From: Lachnospiraceae bacterium UBA1755
Lineage (GTDB): Bacteria > Bacillota > Clostridia > Lachnospirales > Lachnospiraceae
DNA length: 20,059 bases
Assembly: GCA_002314805.1 (NCBI GenBank)
Contig: DCHJ01000027.1
Span: 1-20,059 of the forward strand
Reading direction: 5' to 3'
The translations under genes were made by a program, and so were the position numbers. The number at the start of each line of letters is the position of its first letter. Position 1 is the stretch's first letter. This document shows positions 1 to 5,918 of the stretch, piece by piece. A model generated the notes under the pieces. The model was not told the DNA's origin, did not search any database, and saw only the letters and a program-made list of their open reading frames with translations.

Positions 1-73
1 GGGATAAATACTCTCATGAGGATCAAGGCTGCTGCTGTAAATCTTTTGTAAGATTATAGTAGCATATAGTTTA

Positions 74-102
74 TTGTACTTTTATTCCGGCAGGAATATA
101 AT
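74..102 (+). promoter_or_regulatory. sigma-A promoter of the ireB operon
   Basis: The -35 box TTGTAC (74-79) and a perfect -10 box TATAAT (97-102) are separated by exactly 17 bases. The predicted transcription start, about 109, leaves only a short leader before the ribosome binding site GGAGG (111-115) and the ireB start at 124. This is the best promoter match in the window. It probably drives ireB and, with read-through of the hairpin at 439-464, the downstream housekeeping genes. Confidence 0.75.
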
Positions 103-123
103 TATCTACCGGAGGATACAGCT

Positions 124-384
124 ATGGCATACGCAGAAGACACAAGGATCATCGATAAGATAGAAGAGAAAAAGCTTTCTGTAAGTGAGATAATCGCGCT
201 GGTTTATGATGCTCTCAGGGAAAAAGGCTACAATCCCGTGAACCAGATAGTAGGCTATATCATGTCAGGAGATCCGACATATATCACCAGCCATAAGAAT
301 GCCAGAAGCCTCATCATGAAGGCTGAAAGAGACGAGATCCTCGAAGAGATACTTAAGGATTATATTAACAACAGACTCAGGTAG
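124..384 (+). CDS. ireB: IreB family regulatory phosphoprotein (DUF965)
   Basis: This 86-residue cytoplasmic protein has the full length and typical sequence of the IreB/YrzL (DUF965) family, including the central segment VGYIMSGDPTYITSHKNAR and the charged C-terminal helix ending in NNRLR. In Enterococcus faecalis IreB is a small substrate of the PASTA-domain Ser/Thr kinase IreK and lowers cephalosporin resistance; the same job here is inferred from family membership. The start is supported by GGAGG eight bases upstream. The gene sits just before ruvX, as in most Firmicutes (usually alaS-ireB-ruvX). The alaS gene, if present, lies to the left of the window. Confidence 0.93.
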   Translation: MAYAEDTRIIDKIEEKKLSVSEIIALVYDALREKGYNPVNQIVGYIMSGDPTYITSHKNARSLIMKAERDEILEEILKDYINNRLR

Positions 385-438
385 TATCGTTTGCTACTGA
401 AATATAAAAGCAATACCAAAAACTGAAGAGAGGGAAAA

Positions 439-470
439 GAGAGCAAACCGGAAGGCTTGTTCTCATTTTT
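439..470 (+). terminator. terminator-like hairpin between ireB and ruvX
   Basis: An 8-base stem with one G-U pair (439-446 with 457-464) encloses a short inner CC/GG stem and is followed by ATTTTT (465-470). It has the layout of an intrinsic terminator or attenuator. It ends only six bases before the ruvX ATG and contains the only purine-rich GGAAGG near that start. It could partly terminate ireB transcripts or limit ruvX translation. Confidence 0.5.
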
Positions 471-475
471 GCGTA

Positions 476-898
476 ATGCGGATCTTGGCTTTGGATTACG
501 GCTCAAGGACTGTAGGAGTGGCGATGTCTGATGCTCTCGGGATCACGGCACAGCCCGGAGAGACCATAACCCGTGAAAAGGAAAATCATCTGCGCAGGAC
601 GCTGGCGCAGATAGAAAAGCTTATCGAGGAAAACGAGATAGGGCTTATCGTGCTGGGCAGACCTGTAAGAATGGACGGAAGTGACGGCACAAGGGTCGAA
701 AAGACCGAAGAATTCAGGAAACTGCTGGAGGCAAGGACCCGGGTACCTATCCTGTGGCAGGATGAAAGGCTTACCACAGTGGAGGCAGACGGGATACTGT
801 CGGATCAGGGAGTCGCAAGACAGGACAGGAAGAAGTATATCGACAGTGTGGCGGCCTCGATAATCCTCAGAGATTACATGAACGCAGCCAGTGAATAG
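476..898 (+). CDS. ruvX: RuvX/YqgF family Holliday junction resolvase-like nuclease
   Basis: The 140-residue protein has the RNase H-like fold signature of the YqgF/RuvX family: the N-terminal strand LALDYGS with the acidic residue D7, a GRPVRMDG loop near residue 61, the WQDERLTT motif (D96, E97) and a C-terminal YIDSVAASIIL helix with D123. Family members act on Holliday junctions or on the 5' end of pre-16S rRNA, and the cellular role differs among bacteria. Length is standard. The start at 476 matches the usual MRIL-LDYGS N-terminus, but no ribosome binding site is well placed because a terminator-like hairpin lies directly upstream. The gene follows ireB in the conserved Firmicute order. 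Confidence 0.93.
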   Translation: MRILALDYGSRTVGVAMSDALGITAQPGETITREKENHLRRTLAQIEKLIEENEIGLIVLGRPVRMDGSDGTRVEKTEEFRKLLEARTRVPILWQDERLTTVEADGILSDQGVARQDRKKYIDSVAASIILRDYMNAASE

Positions 899-957
899 AC
901 AGCATATAACAAGTGTTTTGTGCAGAAAAAATAAGTAGAAAGAGTAGAGAGAAAGAA

Positions 958-1230
958 ATGACAGAAGACAATAAGATCATGATCACAGATGAAGAGGGCA
1001 ATCAGATAGAACTCTTTGTCCTTGAAGAGACCAAGCTCAACGGAGCATATTATATCCTCACGACAGATGCGCCCGAAGGAGAGGACGGAGAATGCTACAT
1101 TCTTAAAGATATATCGGGAGCAGAGGAAGAAGAAGCAGTCTATAAATTCGTCGATAACGATGATGAGCTAAGCTTCGTAGGCAGGATCTTTGCGGAGCTT
1201 ATGTCAGATACGGAGGTAACAATTGAATAA
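958..1230 (+). CDS. DUF1292 domain protein (YrzB-like)
   Basis: This small, strongly acidic 90-residue protein begins with MTEDNKIMITDEEGN and carries the DUF1292 pattern: a beta-rich 'ITDEEGNQIELFVLEE' opening, a 'YYILTTDAPEGEDGECYILK' middle and an acidic tail. The function of the family is not established; members almost always lie next to ruvX and ireB, as here. An ATG 45 bases upstream is in frame, but the start at 958 gives the expected family N-terminus and follows a purine-rich AGAGAGAAAG stretch. The 3' end overlaps the RNase J start by eight bases, which suggests translational coupling. Confidence 0.85.
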   Translation: MTEDNKIMITDEEGNQIELFVLEETKLNGAYYILTTDAPEGEDGECYILKDISGAEEEEAVYKFVDNDDELSFVGRIFAELMSDTEVTIE

Positions 1231-3580
1231 TTTCGGAGGCAATCCGCTTAAGAGACTCAGGGAAGTGAGCAGTATGGCCGGTATCGCAGGAAAAAAGAAG
1301 GGTGCGGCAGGAAGGAGCACAGGAGGACGGGTATCAGGCAGGCAGGAGTCAGAAAAGCAGGACAGTAAGAAACAGGACAGTAGAAAAACTGACAGCAGTA
1401 AACAGGGCGCCGGAGAGCAGGATATCAGGAAGAAAGAGACCGGGAAAGCAGGCATAAAGAAGCAGGATATCCTTAAGGCAGACGTCAGGAAGCAGAACAG
1501 CAAAAAAGCAGATGCCGGAAAGCGGGACAGCAAGACAGCAGATGCTAAGAAGCAGGATGTCAGGAAGGCGGACGCCGGGAAGCAGGATATCATGAAAATG
1601 AATGTCCGTAAGCAGACCGGCAAAAGCGCGGATGTGAAGAAACAGGATAACCGGAAGGCAGACGTCAAAAAGCAGGAGACGGCAAAGCCGGATAACCGGA
1701 AGGCAGATGCTAAAAAGCAGGACACCGGTAAAACCCGCAGCGGTGATCAGGACAGCAGCAGACAGACCGGTCTGACAGAAGGCAGGAAACACAGAGCAGC
1801 TGCACAGACTGAATCGTCAGCAGCTTCAGATAAACCGACGCAGTCAGCACCGGCTGCCGCAGCTGTGGCAAATTCAGCAGGAAAGCGCAGACGCTCTCCG
1901 GTAAAGGTAGACCTTGCAGCAGAAAAGGGTGAGACCGTCAGGATCATACCATTAGGCGGTCTTGAGCAGATCGGACTTAATATCACCGCCTTCGAGTATG
2001 GTGACAGCATCATCGTGGTGGACTGCGGTATCGCGTTTCCTACCGATGAGATGCTGGGCATAGACTGTGTCATACCTGATGTGACCTACCTTAAGGATAA
2101 TATCAGCAAGGTAAAGGCATTTTTCATTACCCATGGACATGAGGATCATATAGGTGCGCTTCCCTATATCCTAAGGGAGATCAATCTGCCGGTATACGGT
2201 ACAAAGCTGACCATTGCACTCATCGAGCACAAGCTGCGCGAGAACGGGCTTCTTGACAGCGCAAAGCTGCGGACAGTAAAGCACGGTGACTGTATAAAGG
2301 CAGGAGATTTCAGGGTTGAATTCGTAAAGACCAATCACAGCATCTCCGATGCATCAGCACTTGCGATATTCACACCCGCAGGTACTATCTTCCATACGGG
2401 TGATTTCAAGATCGACTATACACCGATCTACGGTGAGCCTGCGGATCTGCAGAGGATGGCAGAGATAGGCAATATGGGATGCCTTGCACTCATGTGCGAC
2501 AGTACCAACGCATTCAAGGAAGGCTCCACTGCATCAGAAAAGACTGTGGGTAAACGTATAGATACCATCTTTGCGGAGCATCCCGACAGCCGTATCATCG
2601 CCGCAAGCTTTGCCTCCAATGTGGACAGAGTACAGCAGTTCGTCAATGTGGCAGATAAATACGGACGCAAGGTAGTTGTGGAAGGCCGCAGCATGGAGCA
2701 GATCATTGAGGTCGCCGGCAGTCTGGGATATCTGAAGATACCGGCGGGCACACTCATAAATATCGACCAGCTTAAAAACTACCAGCCCAAGGATACAGTA
2801 ATAATCACAACCGGCAGCCAGGGTGAGTCTATGGCAGCACTCAGCCGTATGGCATCGGGTACCCATAAAAAGGTAGTGCTGGGCGAAGGAGACGTGGTAG
2901 TAATGAGCTCCAAGACAATACCGGGCAACGAGAAGGCGGTGGCAAGGGTCATCAACGACCTGTACATGAAGGGAGTAGACGTGATCCTTCACGATACCCA
3001 CGTATCAGGCCATGCCTGTCAGGAGGATCTGAAGCTGATCTACGCACTCCTTAAGCCAAAGTATGTGGTACCGGTACACGGCGAATACATGCATCTGGTG
3101 GCACAGAAGGAGCTCGCTCTTTCAATGGGCATCCCGAAACAGAATATCTGCATCATGTCTTCCGGAGATGTACTTGAGGTAGGAGAGAGCAGATTCAAGG
3201 TGACCGGACATGTGGAAGCAGGTCCTGTCATGGTCGAGGGACTGAGCATCGGAGACGTAGGCAACGTAGTACTCAAGGATAGACAGAATCTTGCCCAGAA
3301 TGGTATCATTGTAGTATCAATGGCAGTACAGCAGGGCACCGGAGAACTGGTGGGCGGACCGGAGCTCATAACCAGAGGCTTCATCTATGAAAAGGAAAAC
3401 GAGGACCTTATCGACGAGCTGGAGCAGATGGTGTATGACAAGGCAGAGAGCCTGACCGGAGAAGGCACTGACCTGAACAGGCTGATCAATGACACAAGGG
3501 ACATACTTAAGTCCCATCTGTGGAAGACGATAAAGAGGACACCGGTAATACTTGTCAACGTACTTCAGGTCAACGTATAA
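1223..3580 (+). CDS. rnj: ribonuclease J with long repetitive N-terminal extension
   Basis: RNase J is a 5'-3' exo- and endoribonuclease central to mRNA decay and rRNA maturation in Firmicutes. From about residue 237 the protein (785 residues) is a standard 550-residue RNase J: metallo-beta-lactamase motif HGHEDH (H304, H306, D308, H309), the beta-CASP segment, the late HVSGHACQEDL and PVHGEYMH motifs, and the C-terminal domain. The first 235 residues are an unusual low-complexity, lysine/glutamine/aspartate-rich extension with eight 15-residue repeats, then an Ala/Ser/Arg-rich linker. The start is TTG at 1223 with GGAGG six bases upstream. An internal ATG at 1274 is an alternative and would keep the repeats. 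The gene overlaps the DUF1292 gene by eight bases. Confidence 0.93.
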   Translation: MNNFGGNPLKRLREVSSMAGIAGKKKGAAGRSTGGRVSGRQESEKQDSKKQDSRKTDSSKQGAGEQDIRKKETGKAGIKKQDILKADVRKQNSKKADAGKRDSKTADAKKQDVRKADAGKQDIMKMNVRKQTGKSADVKKQDNRKADVKKQETAKPDNRKADAKKQDTGKTRSGDQDSSRQTGLTEGRKHRAAAQTESSAASDKPTQSAPAAAAVANSAGKRRRSPVKVDLAAEKGETVRIIPLGGLEQIGLNITAFEYGDSIIVVDCGIAFPTDEMLGIDCVIPDVTYLKDNISKVKAFFITHGHEDHIGALPYILREINLPVYGTKLTIALIEHKLRENGLLDSAKLRTVKHGDCIKAGDFRVEFVKTNHSISDASALAIFTPAGTIFHTGDFKIDYTPIYGEPADLQRMAEIGNMGCLALMCDSTNAFKEGSTASEKTVGKRIDTIFAEHPDSRIIAASFASNVDRVQQFVNVADKYGRKVVVEGRSMEQIIEVAGSLGYLKIPAGTLINIDQLKNYQPKDTVIITTGSQGESMAALSRMASGTHKKVVLGEGDVVVMSSKTIPGNEKAVARVINDLYMKGVDVILHDTHVSGHACQEDLKLIYALLKPKYVVPVHGEYMHLVAQKELALSMGIPKQNICIMSSGDVLEVGESRFKVTGHVEAGPVMVEGLSIGDVGNVVLKDRQNLAQNGIIVVSMAVQQGTGELVGGPELITRGFIYEKENEDLIDELEQMVYDKAESLTGEGTDLNRLINDTRDILKSHLWKTIKRTPVILVNVLQVNV
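1376..1735 (+). repeat. eight tandem 45-bp coding repeats in rnj
   Basis: Starting at codon 52 the reading frame divides without gaps into eight 45-base units of 15 residues each, most beginning D-x-x-K. Examples are DIRKKETGKAGIKKQ (unit 2), DVRKADAGKQDIMKM (unit 5), DNRKADVKKQETAKP (unit 7) and DNRKADAKKQDTGKT (unit 8). Units 7 and 8 (1646-1690 and 1691-1735) are the most alike at DNA level and look like the latest duplication; outer units are more diverged. Lys/Arg and Asp/Glu are interspersed, so the segment should be a disordered or weakly helical polyampholyte. Confidence 0.85.
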
Positions 3581-3583
3581 AGC

Positions 3584-3973
3584 ATGAGTAAGACAACCAG
3601 ACAGATCAATAAGATAACAAGCACCGTGATCCTGATATCGATCAGGGTCGTGGTGATTGCTGTGCTTATCGTGGTCACCGGCAAGGGTATCAAAGCAGCC
3701 TACAGCTTCGGGCACAGCATCTTTTATGCAGAATCTGCCGAGGAGGCACCCGGACGGGATATCACGGTGACTATCCGTGAAGGCACTGATGAAAAAGAAG
3801 CAGGAGAGATACTGTTCAACAAAGGGCTGATCAAAAACAAGTATTCCATAATCGTGCAGGCCAAGTTTTTTGACTACAAGGTCACACCCGGCACATATAC
3901 CTTCAATACCTCTCAGACATCCAGGGAGATCCTGAAGCAGCTCAACGAAGGACCGCCGGCGGAGGAAAGATAA
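3584..3973 (+). CDS. MltG-like membrane protein lacking the lytic transglycosylase domain
   Basis: The 129-residue protein has a short basic cytoplasmic N-terminus, one membrane segment (about residues 13-33, rich in Ile/Val) and an extracytoplasmic part with the pattern 'VTIREGTDEKEAGEILFNKGLIKNKYSI...PGTYTFNTSQTSREILKQLNEG'. This matches the N-terminal LysM-like subdomain of MltG/YceG. Full MltG, which cuts nascent peptidoglycan glycan strands, is about 340 residues and carries its catalytic glutamate further on; that domain is absent. The stop is real, since trmR starts on the last base of the TAA. The gene lies where yrrL (mltG) lies in Bacillus subtilis, between ruvX and trmR. It may be a regulatory or glycan-binding remnant. 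Confidence 0.75.
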   Translation: MSKTTRQINKITSTVILISIRVVVIAVLIVVTGKGIKAAYSFGHSIFYAESAEEAPGRDITVTIREGTDEKEAGEILFNKGLIKNKYSIIVQAKFFDYKVTPGTYTFNTSQTSREILKQLNEGPPAEER

Positions 3974-4623
3974 TGCTGGAAGGAAACAGAATACCGGATT
4001 ATATCGACAGTCTTATTCCGGCCAACAGCAGGCTGATCGAAGAGATTAGAAAAGAAGCAGTGGATATGCAGATGCCGATCATCAGACGTGACGGTGAGCA
4101 GCTGCTCAGGACCATACTCCGGCTCAGGAGACCAAAGAGGATACTGGAGATCGGGACCTGTGTGGGATACTCAGCGATCATCATGGCTGACAGCACGGAT
4201 GAAGACTGTCATATTTATACCGTCGAGATAGGAAAGGCAGATTACGATATGGCTCTTGCCAACGTACGCAGGGCAGGCTGCAGTGAGCGTATCACCTGCT
4301 ATCTGGGAGATGCCTCGGATAAGCTGCGCGAATATGCAGATGCGGGTGCGCATTTCGACTTTATCTTCATGGATGCAGCAAAAGGACAGTACATTAACTG
4401 GCTGCCGTACATCACAAAGCTTCTGGATAAGGGCGGAGTACTGCTCAGTGACAATATACTCCATGACGGAGATATCGTGGAATCCAGATTTGCAGTAGAA
4501 AGAAGAGACAGGACCACCCACGCAAGACTGAGGGAATACCTCTATGAGCTGACACACAGCGGGGATTATGTTACAAGTGTGCTTAATGCAGCGGACGGAA
4601 TGAGCATAAGCGTGAGGACATAA
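3973..4623 (+). CDS. trmR: O-methyltransferase, probable tRNA 5-hydroxyuridine methyltransferase TrmR
   Basis: This 216-residue class I SAM-dependent O-methyltransferase has SAM motif I at LEIGTCVGYSAI (residues 58-69), an acidic motif at the end of the next strand (VEIGKAD), and the metal-site motif DFIFMDAAKGQY (D129-Y140; D134 is the likely ligand), followed by LLSDNILHDG. B. subtilis TrmR (YrrM) is almost the same length. It methylates 5-hydroxyuridine at the wobble position 34 of tRNA, giving mo5U. Assignment to TrmR rather than a generic catechol-type methyltransferase rests on the neighbours: MltG-like upstream and a U32 TrhP-type gene downstream, as in yrrL-yrrM-yrrN-yrrO. The start overlaps the preceding stop by one base, with GGAGG just upstream. 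Confidence 0.82.
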   Translation: MLEGNRIPDYIDSLIPANSRLIEEIRKEAVDMQMPIIRRDGEQLLRTILRLRRPKRILEIGTCVGYSAIIMADSTDEDCHIYTVEIGKADYDMALANVRRAGCSERITCYLGDASDKLREYADAGAHFDFIFMDAAKGQYINWLPYITKLLDKGGVLLSDNILHDGDIVESRFAVERRDRTTHARLREYLYELTHSGDYVTSVLNAADGMSISVRT

Positions 4624-4625
4624 AA

Positions 4626-4644
4626 ACGCGGATGCTGACCGCGT
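4626..4644 (+). other. intergenic stem-loop between trmR and trhP
   Basis: A perfect six-base GC-rich stem, ACGCGG with CCGCGT, encloses a seven-base loop three bases after the trmR stop. No T-run follows, so it is unlikely to terminate transcription. It may be a processing or mRNA-stability element in the operon. Confidence 0.4.
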
Positions 4645-4670
4645 GCGGAAACTATGCATGAGAGGGAGAT

Positions 4671-5918
4671 ATGGAAAAGACTATCAGAAAACCTGAATTA
4701 CTCATACCGGCGGGAAGCTGGGATGTGTTCAGGACAGCAGTGCGCTACGGTGCCGATGCGATATACATCGGAGGGGAAGCCTTCGGCCTCAGGGCAGCGG
4801 CAAAAAACTTTGAGCATGACGAGATGGAGATGGCGATCAGATATGCACATGAGCATGGCGTAAAGGTGCATGTCACTGCCAATATCCTTGCGCACGATGC
4901 AGACCTTATGGATGCAGAGATATACCTGACAGAAGTGGGAAAGCTGCAGCCTGATGCATTGATCGTGGCAGACCCCGGCATGTTTGAGATCGCAAGAAAA
5001 GCAGCTCCGCATGTAGATGTGCACATCTCGACCCAGGCCAACAATACCAACTACGGCACCTACAATTTCTGGTGGAAGCAGGGAGCAAAGCGCGTAGTGG
5101 CAGCCAGAGAGCTTTCACTTGCAGAAATCAGAGATATCAGGGAGCATATCGACCCGGAAATGGAGATAGAGACCTTCATACACGGAGCTATGTGCATATC
5201 CTATTCCGGCAGATGTCTGCTGAGCAATTACATGGCAGGCCGGGACGCCAACAGAGGAGCATGCACCCACCCCTGCAGATGGAAGTATTCGATAGTGGAA
5301 GAAGAAAGACCCGGAGAATACATGCCGGTATTTGAAAATGAGAGAGGCACGTACATCTTTAATTCAAGAGATCTGTGCATGATAGAGCATATCCCGGAGA
5401 TGCTTGCTGCAGGGATAGACAGCTTCAAGGTCGAGGGCAGGATGAAGACTGCACTTTACGTTGCGACAGTCGCAAGGACATACAGAAATGCCATTGATGA
5501 TCTGCTTGAGTCTGAAGAAAAATACCGCAGCAATCTTGAGCACTACAAAGAAGAGATCGGTAAGTGCACATATCGTGAATTCACCACAGGCTTTTTCTTT
5601 GGCAGGCCCGCTCAGGATGCACAGATCTACGATAACAATACATATGTGAAGAATTACACATATATAGGTACAGTGGAAGGCACGGAAGGCGGCAGGATAT
5701 GCTTCAGTCAGAAAAATAAGTTTTCTGTCGGAGATGAGCTTGAGGTAATGAAGCCCGACGGAAGAAATCTTTTTGTAAAGGTCATGTCCATCCTCGGTGA
5801 CGGAGCAGAGCAGGAGAGCGCACCGCATCCTCAGCAGGAGCTGGCTGTAACATTTGACAAGGGAGAAGGTATAGAAATTGGTGACATCATACGAGCTAAA
5901 GCAGCAGAGCAGAATTGA
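4671..5918 (+). CDS. trhP: peptidase U32 family protein, probable tRNA U34 hydroxylase TrhP
   Basis: The 415-residue protein has the U32 N-terminal TIM-barrel-like region (KPELLIPAGSWDVFRTAVRYGADAIYIGG) and the family signature around residues 165-186. Cysteines C175, C182, C198 and C202 form the four-Cys set expected to hold an Fe-S cluster. Members once annotated as collagenase-like peptidases include TrhP, which hydroxylates wobble uridine 34 of tRNA using prephenate-derived chemistry; TrmR then methylates the product. Adjacency to trmR strongly favours this role over proteolysis. The C-terminal 90 residues form the usual small beta domain (YIGTVEG...). The ribosome binding site GAGGGAG precedes the ATG. 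The 3' end overlaps the next gene by about 40 bases. Confidence 0.85.
   Translation: MEKTIRKPELLIPAGSWDVFRTAVRYGADAIYIGGEAFGLRAAAKNFEHDEMEMAIRYAHEHGVKVHVTANILAHDADLMDAEIYLTEVGKLQPDALIVADPGMFEIARKAAPHVDVHISTQANNTNYGTYNFWWKQGAKRVVAARELSLAEIRDIREHIDPEMEIETFIHGAMCISYSGRCLLSNYMAGRDANRGACTHPCRWKYSIVEEERPGEYMPVFENERGTYIFNSRDLCMIEHIPEMLAAGIDSFKVEGRMKTALYVATVARTYRNAIDDLLESEEKYRSNLEHYKEEIGKCTYREFTTGFFFGRPAQDAQIYDNNTYVKNYTYIGTVEGTEGGRICFSQKNKFSVGDELEVMKPDGRNLFVKVMSILGDGAEQESAPHPQQELAVTFDKGEGIEIGDIIRAKAAEQN

Noticed and set aside
1..51. Possible 3' end of an upstream gene in frame 1, ending TAA at 49-51
   Set aside because: Only 16 codons are visible, another frame is also open, and the residues match no family I recognise, so it cannot be called.
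1204..1725. 173-residue minus-strand ORF rich in Ser/Phe/Cys/Leu
   Set aside because: It is the antisense of the Lys/Gln/Asp repeat array; its apparent periodicity comes from the repeat, and it has no ribosome binding site or family pattern.
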